DNA from: a bacterium
Lineage (GTDB): Bacteria; Desulfobacterota; JAPLJL01
Assembly: GCA_028713675.1 (NCBI GenBank)
Contig: JAQTNV010000003.1
Span: 58,051-122,050, forward strand
Reading direction: 5' to 3'
Length of the DNA stretch: 64,000 bases
Of this stretch, positions 46,001-53,464 are shown one piece after another; positions within the stretch are counted from its first letter, which is position 1; each line of letters begins with the position of its first letter. Made by a program: the position numbers and the translations under genes. The notes under the pieces are model-generated. The model did no database searches. It saw nothing but the letters and a program-made list of their open reading frames with translations, and was not told the DNA's origin.

Positions 46001-46194
46001 TTGTTCCCCATCCGGGACTGGGAGATTATTTTGACCCGGACCGGATCCTGACCGACCTGGGCGCGGAAATTAGGATTTCCAGCAATATTTTTTATGCCTA
46101 TCCCTGGGGCACCTTCATCCGTCTGGCCCATGGTTTTCGCGACCCGGAAAAAGAACCGGTCAGGATTTATCTTGGGATCGGAACGGGGTTTTAA
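43054..46194 (+). CDS. Peptidase-MA-like / TolB-type propeller / outer-membrane barrel protein
   Basis: 1046 aa from TTG 43054 (no ATG or GTG before the signal peptide VCGLLALLAGPASA). Residues 30-300 resemble a peptidase MA-type metalloprotease with HEFTH (127-131) and a second region ending PSWFSEGAAQAG. Residues about 320-580 contain TolB/PD40 propeller repeats (FPRFSPDGEWIAYVSSGN, NPVWSPDGTKIAFIN, SPVFSPSGDLIAFG). About 650-1046 form a barrel with a final strand VRIYLGIGTGF, as in Omp85-like surface antigens. Between propeller and barrel, residues about 580-648 are coded by inserted word repeats. It overlaps nothing and begins 1 base after the previous stop. Confidence 0.8.
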   Translation: MPQLSVKTVLRLAVCGLLALLAGPASAYNHPELNWRMIETGHFRVLYHQGEEDLAREGSRVAEEIYPRVTGYYGYEPAGKTAIIFQDTDDEAYGESSYFQNTILITATSLDLLLRGRVDWLKNVITHEFTHLVSLELADRFGPRIPLLILSVLESGSGRGRPGVFRYLDLAGSVPVPGSITPSWFSEGAAQAGSTRFGSDFWDSYRNTFLRASWLEGKVMSLDEMGALSGKDAWEGEQVYNQGFSICRYLEGRYGPGILRDLAREQGRGWHFNFGNTVRKVSGRDLPAVYAEWRKWLSEEYGKELEGITGNETAGEKFAGKGRLNLFPRFSPDGEWIAYVSSGNSDFLTESLVITTREKGGGSIFIAGGVNSGAGFSPDGKRLVYSRDDLFDLKGNHFSDLYVYDLEESSEMKITDGLRASNPVWSPDGTKIAFINNEGGDRNLWLLDLSRDQDDLAPLTGFAGGSQIFSPVFSPSGDLIAFGILKEGNEEIYSVDLSGKVQPLVSGPANERDPAWVNGSRLLYSSDEGGIFNLFELDLTTGEKRRLTRVKTGAFMPAPDPQGEGVVYSYFTTDGFRIYQMQVAGSQSQVASKSSSQIPSIDNLRPAAQTMLPEKSDLPQHSISRLPSASVYSEPVTGYLLPATNVDRPYHFTLLPPLVFPELVYEDDQGFRGGAVVALSDLLDKHTLTGEFLFGESQDYTLQYVNRQWHPTFFLEGGFHQHNYRWDEKRTRDIDGEQVGVKDSYDLSSDSSIFRVGPWYVWADSFLSSPFYRLRILNAKGKLDEFNDQGELIGTGVLPLLREQCQQVGLILGHSQFSPVRDWEAHPRGGREVTLIYSAGFSNFNREVGDLIEAGKREYSGTYNDYRFQEIFFNWNENLALPLDSALEANLALGFIDRDVYLWDEFYAGGSMEFVGMGEFRTLTELPGYPAFNPSLRGERLGIIKLSYRIPVLNVRKQVGIFYFNRVYLSLFGDAGNIINLLIVPHPGLGDYFDPDRILTDLGAEIRISSNIFYAYPWGTFIRLAHGFRDPEKEPVRIYLGIGTGF
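44793..44998 (+). repeat. In-frame word repeats B with inverted arms in an outer-membrane protein gene
   Basis: Left arm gcaggtagcaggcagccagt and cgcaggtagccagtaa; right arm gttactggttacctgcttcc then ggctac, which is the reverse complement type of word B. A middle part holds other words (ctcccgtctaccatctgcct). Translated as a Ser/Pro-rich linker without a stop. Confidence 0.72.
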
Positions 46195-46383
46195 GGCACT
46201 GGCAGCCGGAAAAGTCCCACTGGACAGAGCGAAGATCAGCGAAATTAAAAGCTTGTAAAATTAATAAGTTAACAGATGATTAGTGCGCCTGTTCTTTAGC
46301 TTTAAAATTCTCTGTCCTGCTTCTCCCGTTTTTCCCGATTTTAAAAAAAACTTTCAAGATTATTTTTTTTCTTATTCTGCTCC

Positions 46384-46413
46384 TTGACAGGGGTTATCCG
46401 GGTTTGGTATCCA
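46384..46413 (+). promoter_or_regulatory. Candidate sigma-70 promoter of the beta-oxidation operon
   Basis: -35 TTGACA (46384-46389), 18-base spacer, -10-like TATCCA (46408-46413). It lies about 60 bases before the acyl-CoA dehydrogenase start in an AT-rich gap (46195-46472) that holds no other feature I can support. Confidence 0.4.
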
Positions 46414-46472
46414 TTCACTGCAGAAAACAGCCATTTATTTTATTATATTTTACTTTAAAAGGAGGATTTAAA

Positions 46473-47696
46473 ATGTTTGAACTGACAGAACCCCAAAAGA
46501 TGATCCAGCAGGTGCTGCGACAGTGGTGCGAAACCGAGCTCCAGCCCAAGGTGGATCTTCTCGAAAAAGCCGAGATCAACCCCTTTGACCTGATGCGTCA
46601 GATGCTGGACGCCTTCGGGATGCGGGACGCCATGCGTGAGGGCATGAAGAAGAAGGTGAAGAAGATGCGGGAAAAAGGGCCGACCCCGCCGGGTGAAGTT
46701 GACGAAGACGACCCCATGGCCGCGGCCCAGAAAGACATGATGATCCCGTTTACGATGATCAAGGAACTCTGCCGGGTGGCCCCGGGTTTCGCCATGAGCT
46801 TCGGGGTTTCCACCGGCCTGGCCGGCGGAACCATCCTCGCCAAGGGGAACGCCGACCAGATCGAGAAGTGGGGTATCCCGATTACCGCCCTGGACAAGGT
46901 GGGTTGCTGGTGCCTGACCGAGCCGGAAGCCGGCTCCGACGCCTTCGGGAGCATGAAATCCACGGCCAAGCCGAAAGGTGACGATTATATCCTGAACGGC
47001 CAGAAAACCTTCATCACCAACGCCCCCTACGGGGAAATTTTCGTGGTCTACGCCAAGGTCGACCGCGGCCAGCCCAAGGACAAACAGCCGGTTCATTGCT
47101 TCGTGTTGGAGAAGGGGATGAAGGGCTTTACCACCGGGAAACCCCTGGAAAAGATGGGGATGAAGGATTCCCCCACCGGAGAGCTTTTCTTTGATGACGT
47201 CGTGGTGCCCAAGTTCAACCTCCTGGGCGTGGAGAAGGACAACCTCCGCGACCAGGCCAAGGAAAGCCTCGGGAACGAGCGCTCCGGCGTGCCGGCGATG
47301 TGTCTGGGGATTATCGAAAGGTGTTTCGAGGAATCGGTCAAATACGCCCGGGAACGGAAACAGTTCGGCAAGCCGATCGGGGAGTTTCAGGCCATTCAGC
47401 TGAAGCTTTCAAACATGTATATTAAATATAAAAACGTCGAAAACATGGTTTACCGCCTCGCCTGGATGGGCTCATCGGGGAAGCGGGACATGGCTTTCAT
47501 CTGCGCGAGCAAGGCCTACGCCGCCCAGGCCGCCATCGAGGTGGCCCTGGACGCGATCCAGATCTTCGGCGGCTACGGTTACATGAAGGAATATCATGTT
47601 GAAAAATTGCTCCGGGATGCTAAACTCTTGGAACTGGGCGCCGGCACTACCGACATCAACCTCCTGACCGCGGCCAAGTTTCTACTCAAGGAATAA
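46473..47696 (+). CDS. Acyl-CoA dehydrogenase (IVD/LCAD-like active site)
   Basis: 407 aa from ATG 46473 (ribosome site AAGGAGG; an ATG at 46404 is upstream in frame). FAD-binding signatures: CWCLTEPEAGSDAFGSMKST, NGQKTFITNA, and the C-terminal FGGYGYMKEYHVEKLLRDAK. The usual catalytic Glu of the EGT motif is replaced (GAGT at 389-392). Glu269 in SLGNERSGVPA is at the place used in isovaleryl- and long-chain acyl-CoA dehydrogenases, so the protein should be active. Near residues 48-85 there is an extra charged stretch (GMKKKVKKMREKGPTPPGEV). First gene of the operon to the DUF35 gene. Confidence 0.92.
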   Translation: MFELTEPQKMIQQVLRQWCETELQPKVDLLEKAEINPFDLMRQMLDAFGMRDAMREGMKKKVKKMREKGPTPPGEVDEDDPMAAAQKDMMIPFTMIKELCRVAPGFAMSFGVSTGLAGGTILAKGNADQIEKWGIPITALDKVGCWCLTEPEAGSDAFGSMKSTAKPKGDDYILNGQKTFITNAPYGEIFVVYAKVDRGQPKDKQPVHCFVLEKGMKGFTTGKPLEKMGMKDSPTGELFFDDVVVPKFNLLGVEKDNLRDQAKESLGNERSGVPAMCLGIIERCFEESVKYARERKQFGKPIGEFQAIQLKLSNMYIKYKNVENMVYRLAWMGSSGKRDMAFICASKAYAAQAAIEVALDAIQIFGGYGYMKEYHVEKLLRDAKLLELGAGTTDINLLTAAKFLLKE

Positions 47697-47738
47697 TTGA
47701 AGTTTTGACATCAATTTTATTTGAAAGGAGGAATTCAA

Positions 47739-48653
47739 ATGGCAGACGTAAGATTTGACGGAAAAGTGGCAATCATTACCGGTGCGGGCGGTGGCCTGGG
47801 ACGATCCCATGCCATGCTGCTGGCTTCCCGGGGCGCCTCGGTAGTGGTCAACGACCTCGGCGGCGCCATTGACGGGACCGGCTCGGACTCGGCGGCGGCG
47901 GTAAAGGTTTGCAAAGAAATCGAGGCCAAAGGCGGAAAGGCCGCGCCGGATTTCAACAGCGTATCCACGATGGACGGGGCCATGGGTCTGATCGAGACCG
48001 CGAAAAAGGCCTTCGGCAAGGTGGACATCCTGGTCAATAACGCCGGGATCCTCCGCGATGTGTCCCTTCTGAAAATGAAGGAAGCGGACTGGGACGCGGT
48101 CATCGCCGTGCATCTCAAGGGCACCTTCAATTGCACCAAGGCGGCCTTCCCCGGGATGAAGGAGCAGGGCTACGGGCGGATCGTGAACACCACCAGCTCC
48201 GCCGGCCTCTTCGGCAACTTCGGCCAGTGCAACTATGGTGCGGCCAAGATGGGGATCGTCGGCTTCAGCAACGCGATCAAGCATGAAGGCGCCAAATACA
48301 ACATCAAGGTCAACGTGATTGCCCCCTTCGGCGGGACCCGCTTGACCGCTACGGTTCTTCCTCCCCCGATGCTCGAGGCGATGAAGCCCGAGGTGGTTTC
48401 CCCGATGGTGGCCTACATGTGCGCTGAGGAGTGCGAGCTGACCGGCAACATTATCGTGGCCGGCGCCGCGTATTTCGGGCGGGTGGCGATGCGGGAAGGC
48501 AAGGGAGTCGCTTTTGACAGCCGCAAGCCGGTTTCCATTGAGATGATCCGCGAAAAGCTGGACAAGATTATTGATATGACCGACAACCGGGAATTCGACA
48601 GCGTGAACGAAGAAGGCATGGACCGGATCTTCTCCAATATCAAGACCGAATAG
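47739..48653 (+). CDS. SDR family hydroxyacyl-CoA dehydrogenase-like protein (MFE-2 type)
   Basis: 304 aa from ATG 47739 (AAGGAGG upstream). Rossmann motif TGAGGGLGRSHAMLLASRGA, VNDLGG, catalytic region NTTSSAGLFGNFGQCNYGAAK (Ser, Tyr, Lys of the SDR triad), LVNNAGILRD. The motif set matches the dehydrogenase domain of peroxisomal-type multifunctional enzyme 2, which acts on 3-hydroxyacyl-CoA. A longer C-terminal part (about 225-304) follows the SDR core. Co-operonic with the acyl-CoA dehydrogenase, 42 bp apart. Confidence 0.88.
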   Translation: MADVRFDGKVAIITGAGGGLGRSHAMLLASRGASVVVNDLGGAIDGTGSDSAAAVKVCKEIEAKGGKAAPDFNSVSTMDGAMGLIETAKKAFGKVDILVNNAGILRDVSLLKMKEADWDAVIAVHLKGTFNCTKAAFPGMKEQGYGRIVNTTSSAGLFGNFGQCNYGAAKMGIVGFSNAIKHEGAKYNIKVNVIAPFGGTRLTATVLPPPMLEAMKPEVVSPMVAYMCAEECELTGNIIVAGAAYFGRVAMREGKGVAFDSRKPVSIEMIREKLDKIIDMTDNREFDSVNEEGMDRIFSNIKTE

Positions 48654-48688
48654 TTAAGCTTCGGATAGTTATTAGATAATTTTCTTTC

Positions 48689-48718
48689 CGCCCGCCGGTC
48701 CTTCGAGGCCGGCGGGCG
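48689..48718. other. Strong hairpin between the SDR and hotdog genes
   Basis: Stem CGCCCGCCGG/CCGGCGGGCG, extended by CCT/AGG around a TCG loop. No T tract follows, so it is more likely an RNA-processing or stabilising element, or a weak attenuator, than a full terminator. Confidence 0.55.
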
Positions 48719-48764
48719 ACCTTACCTACCCGGAATCCGGGGATATCAGAATTTCGGAGGAAAA

Positions 48765-49214
48765 ATGCCAGCAGATCTCTCGGTAATAAAAGATATGCTC
48801 GAAAACGTGGCTTTTTCGCATAAATGCGGCGTCAAGATTGATGTCTTCGAGCCGCGCAAGGTGGTCCTCTCGATGGAAGCCCAGGAATGGTTCTTCACCC
48901 CGATGGGGACCGTCGCCGCCGGCCCGATCTTCACCCTGGCGGAAATGGCGGGAGCGGTGCTTCTCTCCGCCTCGCTCGACCTGACCAAGTTCTCGCTGGT
49001 GGCGAAACGGCTTGAGATCCAGTTCAAGCGGCCGGGGCAGGGGACGTTGAAAACCGAGCTGACTATGACCGAAGACGAGGTCAAGAAGATCGAAGCCGAC
49101 AACGCGGCGGCCGGAGGCAAAAGCGACGCGCCCGTGAAGGTTGATATCGTCGGCGAAAACGGAAAGGTTGTGGCCGAGATTCTGGGGATCTACCAGATCA
49201 GAAAATTGGGGTAA
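48765..49214 (+). CDS. Hotdog-fold thioesterase-like protein (DUF4442/PaaI type)
   Basis: 149 aa. Helix and strand order fit the hotdog fold: SHKCGVKIDVFEPRKVVLSM, TVAAGPIFTLAEMAGAVLLS (the long central helix after a Gly-Thr turn), TKFSLVAKRLEIQFKRPGQG. No clear catalytic Asp-Gly pair of the classic PaaI type is seen; F-x-P-M-G-T-V-A-A-G replaces it. It could hydrolyse acyl-CoA or act as a dehydratase-like partner. Two bases separate it from the first thiolase gene. Confidence 0.68.
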   Translation: MPADLSVIKDMLENVAFSHKCGVKIDVFEPRKVVLSMEAQEWFFTPMGTVAAGPIFTLAEMAGAVLLSASLDLTKFSLVAKRLEIQFKRPGQGTLKTELTMTEDEVKKIEADNAAAGGKSDAPVKVDIVGENGKVVAEILGIYQIRKLG

Positions 49215-49216
49215 AG

Positions 49217-50353
49217 ATGGAAAGGATCGGAATCGTCGGGGTCGGAATGACCCCGATTTCCTCAGGTAAGAAAGAGGTGTTTTACGACGCTTCTTTTGAG
49301 GCGGCCCGCCGGGCGCTGGCGGACGCCCGGCTGGACCGGGGAGACCTGGACCAGGTAGTGGCCGCCGGTTACGACCTGGCCTGCGGCCGGACCATCACCA
49401 ACATGTACACCACTCCTGCGGCCGGCGGCTACCTCAAGGATGAAACCCGGATCAGCGACGACGGGATGTTCGCGCTGGCCCAGGCCTGGATGCGGATGGG
49501 GGCCGGGTTCGCCACCACCATGTGCCTGGCCTACGGGGTCAGCTCCGAGGCGCCGATGCCGCTCGTCTCCAACCTGATGTTCGAGCCGCTTTTTCACCGC
49601 CCCTTTGGAATGCACTCCGGCAATACCGCGGCTCTGCAGGCCTCCGTCTACTGCGCGGAGTCCAGGACCAAGCCCGAGGACGCCGCCCTGGTGGTGGTCA
49701 AGAACTTAAGGCAAGGGAGCAAAAACCCACGGTCCCGCCGGGTGAAGCCGGTGACGGCCAAGCAGGTGGAAAAAAGCCCGATGGCGGCCTGGCCGCTCCG
49801 GGAACTCGACCTTCCCAATTATTCCGATGGGACGGTCGGGCTCATCCTGGCCCCGGAGCACGAGGCCAAGCGGATCTCTCCCTGCCCGGTCTGGATCGAG
49901 GGGATCGGTTGGTCCATCGACAGCTATTACCTCGGGGAAAGGAACCTGGCCGAGCTCAAATCGCTTTCCGAAGCGGCCCGGCGAGCCTATCTCATGGCCG
50001 GGATCAAGGATCCGGCCCGGGAAATCCAGGTTTTCGAGGTGGCGGAACAAAGTTCATATTATGAAATCATGGCGTACGAAGCCCTGGGCCTGATTTCTCC
50101 CGGCGGCGGAGCCAAGCTGATCCGGAGCGGGGCGACTGAAATATCGGGCCGGATCCCGGTCAACCCCTCGGGCGGGGCGATGGCCTCCGATCCGGTGGCG
50201 GCCACCGGTCTCTTCCGGGTCGCGGAAGCGGTGCTCCAGCTCCAGGGCCGGGCGGGCAAGGTTCAGGTCAAGGGGGCCCAATGTGCCCTGGCCTCGGTCA
50301 GCTCCGGACCTGCCGGCCAGGCCAGCTGTGTGGTGATTCTGAGGAGGGATTAA
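49217..50353 (+). CDS. Thiolase-fold protein, SCP-x type, without the catalytic Cys
   Basis: 378 aa. Thiolase signatures: GIVGVGMTPISSGKKE at the N-terminus and NPSGGAMASDPVAATG (316-331) at the C-terminus. The region where the nucleophilic Cys should be reads TRISDDGMFALAQA (77-90), with no Cys, and the GHP motif is ASDP (His replaced). A bare QCALASVSSGPAG replaces the final Cys/His region. So thiolytic activity is unlikely. It is probably one half of a heteromer with the next gene, as in SCP-x thiolase/aldolase complexes that use a DUF35 partner. Confidence 0.8.
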   Translation: MERIGIVGVGMTPISSGKKEVFYDASFEAARRALADARLDRGDLDQVVAAGYDLACGRTITNMYTTPAAGGYLKDETRISDDGMFALAQAWMRMGAGFATTMCLAYGVSSEAPMPLVSNLMFEPLFHRPFGMHSGNTAALQASVYCAESRTKPEDAALVVVKNLRQGSKNPRSRRVKPVTAKQVEKSPMAAWPLRELDLPNYSDGTVGLILAPEHEAKRISPCPVWIEGIGWSIDSYYLGERNLAELKSLSEAARRAYLMAGIKDPAREIQVFEVAEQSSYYEIMAYEALGLISPGGGAKLIRSGATEISGRIPVNPSGGAMASDPVAATGLFRVAEAVLQLQGRAGKVQVKGAQCALASVSSGPAGQASCVVILRRD

Positions 50354-50354
50354 C

Positions 50355-51515
50355 GTGCGCAGGGTAGCCATAATCGGGGTTGGACAGACCAAGTTCCGGA
50401 CCCGGCGGGATGACGCCACGCATGAGGAACTGACCTTCGAGGGCGTTTCCCGGACGCTGGAGGATGCGGGCCTCTCTATTTCGCAAATTGATTCTTTCAT
50501 CTACGGGACCATGGACCCCTTCGACGGGGTCAACAGCCCGGATAAATGGTGCGTGGGAGGAGCCGGCGCGGTCGGCAAGCCCTTCATCAAGATTTCCACC
50601 GGCGGAACCACCGGCCTGACCGCCGGGATCGCGGCCTACCACCAGGTGGCCTCCGGGGCTTTCGACATCTCCATGGCGGTCTGCACCCAGCGCGTGGGGG
50701 TGGGCGACGACGCCCAATCGATCCTGAATACCTGCGTCTGCCCGATCTACGAGCGGGACGCCGGCGCGGGGGCGATCAGCATCGGGGCCCATCAGGCCTC
50801 CCGGCATATGTTCAAGTACGGTTCCACGGATTACCAGCGGGCGCTGATTTCGGTGGATGCCCACAAAAACGCCCTGAACAATCCCAACGCCCACATCCAG
50901 GTGGACGTGAACCCGGAAGACGTGCTCAATTCCCGGATGATCGAATGGCCCCTGCGGCTCCTGGAATGCTGCCCGCGTTCGGACGGGGCCTGCGCGGTCA
51001 TTTTTGCCTCGGAAGAGGCGGCGAAGAAACTCTGTCCCCATCCCGCCTGGGTCTGGGGCGAAGCATCTATTTTAGATTCCTATTGGTGGGGGGAGCGTCC
51101 CGACCTGGCTGACTGGGATGTTCTTTCCCTGGCCGGGCGGAGGCTTTTCAAAATGGCCGGGATTTCGAATCCGCTCAAGGAAATCGACGTGGCCGAGCTC
51201 TACGCTCCCTTTACTTCCCAGATTCTTTTAGAACTGGAAGCCCTGGGGTTCTGCGGGCACGGGGAAGCCGGCCCGCTGATCGAAAAGGGCGTGTTCAAGA
51301 TGGATGGGGAAATGGCGGTTACTCCCTCGGGAGGGGTGCTCTGCACCAATCCGATCGGGGCCACCGGCCTGGTCCGGCTCACCGAGGCGGTGCTGCAGGT
51401 GACCGGGAAAGCGGGCCAGCACCAGGTTCCCGGCGCCGAGGTGGCGTTGGCGCATGCCTGGGGCGGAACGATGCAATTGCACGCCCTGATGATCGTCGGC
51501 AAACATAAACGGTAG
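50355..51515 (+). CDS. Second thiolase-fold protein, SCP-x type, noncanonical active site
   Basis: 386 aa, 1 base after the previous stop. N-terminus MRRVAIIGVGQTKFRTRRDD, then KISTGGTTGLTAGIAAYHQV where a catalytic Cys would be expected (Gly and Thr instead), and TPSGGVLCTNPIGATG (323-338) with the His of the GHP motif replaced by Asn332. His367 (AHAWGGT) is at the late catalytic position. Similar Gly-Gly-Thr-Thr sites occur in DUF35-partnered thiolase-like proteins such as the steroid retro-aldolase Ltp2. Reaction in this organism is unknown. Confidence 0.82.
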   Translation: MRRVAIIGVGQTKFRTRRDDATHEELTFEGVSRTLEDAGLSISQIDSFIYGTMDPFDGVNSPDKWCVGGAGAVGKPFIKISTGGTTGLTAGIAAYHQVASGAFDISMAVCTQRVGVGDDAQSILNTCVCPIYERDAGAGAISIGAHQASRHMFKYGSTDYQRALISVDAHKNALNNPNAHIQVDVNPEDVLNSRMIEWPLRLLECCPRSDGACAVIFASEEAAKKLCPHPAWVWGEASILDSYWWGERPDLADWDVLSLAGRRLFKMAGISNPLKEIDVAELYAPFTSQILLELEALGFCGHGEAGPLIEKGVFKMDGEMAVTPSGGVLCTNPIGATGLVRLTEAVLQVTGKAGQHQVPGAEVALAHAWGGTMQLHALMIVGKHKR

Positions 51516-51552
51516 CAAGTAGCAGAAAGCAGGTAGCAGGTAACAGGAAATA
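51513..51552. repeat. Word repeat B after the second thiolase gene
   Basis: ggtagcaagtagcagaaagc then aggtagcaggtaacagg. It begins with the stop codon of the thiolase gene. Confidence 0.65.
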
Positions 51553-51632
51553 AAAAATAGGGGAGCTCCTCCCTGGCCGGATTTGCCCGGCTCGGGCACG
51601 CAGCGGGCTCCCGAAGAAATTGCGGAGGAACG

Positions 51633-52112
51633 ATGGCGGAGAAGAAAGAGGAATTCATCAAGGTAAAAGCCAACTGGAACATTCCCTTCACCCATTCGGC
51701 CGGCAAATGCGCCAGCCACTTTTTCCAGGAAATGCGGGAGAAAAAGCGGATCCTGGGGATCCGCTGCCCGAAGTGCCAGCGGGTGATGCTGCCTCCGCGG
51801 TCCTTCTGCGAGCGTTGTTTCGTCGCGACGACAGACTGGGTGCCGGTAAAGGATGAGGGAGTAGTGGAATCGGTTTCCATCAACTACATGGAATACACCG
51901 GAATGCCTAAGCCTCCCTACGCCATCGCTTTTATCCGGCTGGACGGCTCCGACTCCAACCTGATGCATTTCGTCGGCGGGGTCGATCTCTCCGATTGGAA
52001 GAAGGCCAAGGACCTCGTGAAAATCGGCACCCGGGTCAAGGCGGTCTGGAAGGAAGAGCGCGAGGGCCGGATGACCGATATCATGTATTTCAAGCCCGTC
52101 TCGGCCAAGTAG
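51633..52112 (+). CDS. DUF35 (Zn-ribbon/OB-fold) acyl-CoA-associated protein
   Basis: 159 aa. Zinc ribbon CPKC...CERC (GIRCPKCQRVMLPPRSFCER), followed by an OB fold (VVESVSINYMEYTGMPKPPY, AFIRLDGSDSNLMHFVGG). DUF35 proteins bind SCP-x thiolases and form a shared substrate channel, for example BbsA with BbsB in benzylsuccinate beta-oxidation, or ChsH2 with Ltp2 in steroid side-chain loss. The two thiolase genes directly upstream are the natural partners. Last gene of the operon, with a strong terminator after it. Confidence 0.88.
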   Translation: MAEKKEEFIKVKANWNIPFTHSAGKCASHFFQEMREKKRILGIRCPKCQRVMLPPRSFCERCFVATTDWVPVKDEGVVESVSINYMEYTGMPKPPYAIAFIRLDGSDSNLMHFVGGVDLSDWKKAKDLVKIGTRVKAVWKEEREGRMTDIMYFKPVSAK

Positions 52113-52146
52113 CTTTCCCGGTTTAATTAAAAAAGACTCTTCCGAA

Positions 52147-52175
52147 GTGGTGATCGAAAGATCACCACTTTTTTT
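52147..52175 (+). terminator. Terminator of the beta-oxidation operon
   Basis: Stem GTGGTGATC/GATCACCAC with a GAAA tetraloop, then seven T. Textbook rho-independent terminator. Confidence 0.92.
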
Positions 52176-52236
52176 CGCCCTCATTTTTAAAGGCGGGTTC
52201 GATCATCATGAAAAGTTGAAGTAAACTGATACTCTA

Positions 52237-52920
52237 ATGGAAATAAAAAAACTTCATTCTTTTGACGTTCACATCCAGGAGGCGCGGGAAATCCAGAGGC
52301 GTCTCCGGGATATGATCGTGCTCAAATCCCCCCGGGCCGAATTTACCCTGGTGGCGGGAGCGGACGTGTCCTTCCCGGGATCAATCCGCGGCCGGGGTAC
52401 GAACCGGGCCCGGGCCGGGGTGGTGGTCCTGGACGCGGAAACGCTGGAAACAGTCGAAGAATCAGTAACGGAAGTGGAGTGCCGCTTCCCCTATGTGCCC
52501 GGCTTTTTAATTTTTCGCGAGGGCCCGGCTGTGCTCGAGGCTTTTCAGAAACTCAAACATGCTCCGGACCTGGTGGTTTTTGACGCCCAGGGTATCGCCC
52601 ACCCGCGGGGGCTGGGGCTCGCTTCGCACCTCGGTCTTTTTCTGGACCTCCCGAGCATCGGTTGCGCGAAGAGCCGCCTGGTGGGGGAATCCGCCGAGCC
52701 GGGGCCGAACCGGGGGGATTCGTCCACCTTATATTTTGAAGGCCGCGATGTCGGCCGGGTTTTACGGACGAAGCCAGGCGTGAAGCCGGTATTTGTGTCT
52801 CCCGGCCATCGGATGGACCAGGAAACCGCGGCGAGGGTGGTGCTCGGACTTGTCACCCGTTTCCGCCTGCCCGAGCCGACCCGCCGGGCGCACCGGCTGG
52901 TAACCACCGGAAAGACCTGA
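52237..52920 (+). CDS. nfi: Endonuclease V
   Basis: 227 aa. Nicks DNA near deaminated adenine (inosine) and other lesions. Signatures: LVAGADVSFPG with the first catalytic Asp, AGVVVLDAETLETVEE, the wedge motif FPYVPGFLIFREGPAVLEAF and VVFDAQGIAHPRGLGLASHL with the second Asp. Normal length. Single gene after the terminator at 52147; its own start is ATG 52237. Confidence 0.93.
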   Translation: MEIKKLHSFDVHIQEAREIQRRLRDMIVLKSPRAEFTLVAGADVSFPGSIRGRGTNRARAGVVVLDAETLETVEESVTEVECRFPYVPGFLIFREGPAVLEAFQKLKHAPDLVVFDAQGIAHPRGLGLASHLGLFLDLPSIGCAKSRLVGESAEPGPNRGDSSTLYFEGRDVGRVLRTKPGVKPVFVSPGHRMDQETAARVVLGLVTRFRLPEPTRRAHRLVTTGKT

Positions 52921-52942
52921 CGAGAAAGATGAAAAGAGATTT

Positions 52943-53030
52943 AAAATCCCCCTTTTTCCCCCTTTGATAAAGGGGGACTAATCTTTTCTTCTACCCCCCT
53001 TTGTTAAAAGGGGGGCAGGGGGAATTTCAG
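52943..53030. repeat. Left flanking copy of the C/G palindromic repeat (type J)
   Basis: Starts aaaatccccct, then hairpins ccccctttgataaaggggg and cccccctttgttaaaagggggg, ends gcagggggaatttca. Same orientation and plan as the copy at 53386, so the two are direct repeats around the DUF559 gene. Confidence 0.8.
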
Positions 53031-53039
53031 GGAAATGAA

Positions 53040-53408
53040 ATGTTTACTTATAACAAAAAATTGAAGGATTACTCTCGAAAACTCAGGAATAATATGACCG
53101 ATGCTGAGAAGATGCTATGGTTAAAAATCCGAGCAAAACAATTGCAAGGTTATCAATTCTATAGGCAACGGATAATCGGTAATTACATAGTAGATTTTTA
53201 TTGTCCAAAAGCAAAACTAGTTATTGAGTTGGACGGTGGTCAACATTACCAAGATCAGGGCGCCAGGAACGACCAAATAAGAGATGAATTTATTAAAAGT
53301 CTTGGAATAAAAGTTATTAGATTTTCTGATTTAGACGTAATGAAGAATTTGAACGGAGTGATAGAAGAAATATTTGTGAATCTTCAATCCCCCTCGGTCC
53401 CCCTTTGA
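53040..53408 (+). CDS. DUF559 endonuclease-like protein between direct repeats
   Basis: 122 aa from ATG 53040. DUF559 (PD-(D/E)XK, related to Vsr-type nucleases): NMTDAEKMLWLKIRAKQLQG, QFYRQRIIGNYIVDFYCP with the Asp and VIELDGGQH with Glu, Asp and His. The gene is clearly more AT-rich than its neighbours, a sign of foreign origin. It begins 10 bases after the left repeat, and its last codons (SPSVPL, stop) are inside the right repeat. Function of DUF559 proteins is not settled; DNA nicking at repair or mobility is inference. Confidence 0.9.
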   Translation: MFTYNKKLKDYSRKLRNNMTDAEKMLWLKIRAKQLQGYQFYRQRIIGNYIVDFYCPKAKLVIELDGGQHYQDQGARNDQIRDEFIKSLGIKVIRFSDLDVMKNLNGVIEEIFVNLQSPSVPL

Positions 53409-53464
53409 AAAAGGGGGAAGTATTTTTACCCCTCTTTGTTAAAAGAGGGGTAGGGGAGATTTTC
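53386..53464. repeat. Right flanking copy of the C/G palindromic repeat (type J)
   Basis: Starts aatccccctcggt, hairpins ccccctttgaaaaaggggg and cccctctttgttaaaagagg, ends taggggagattttca. It supplies the last residues and TGA stop of the DUF559 gene (53406-53408). Confidence 0.8.
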
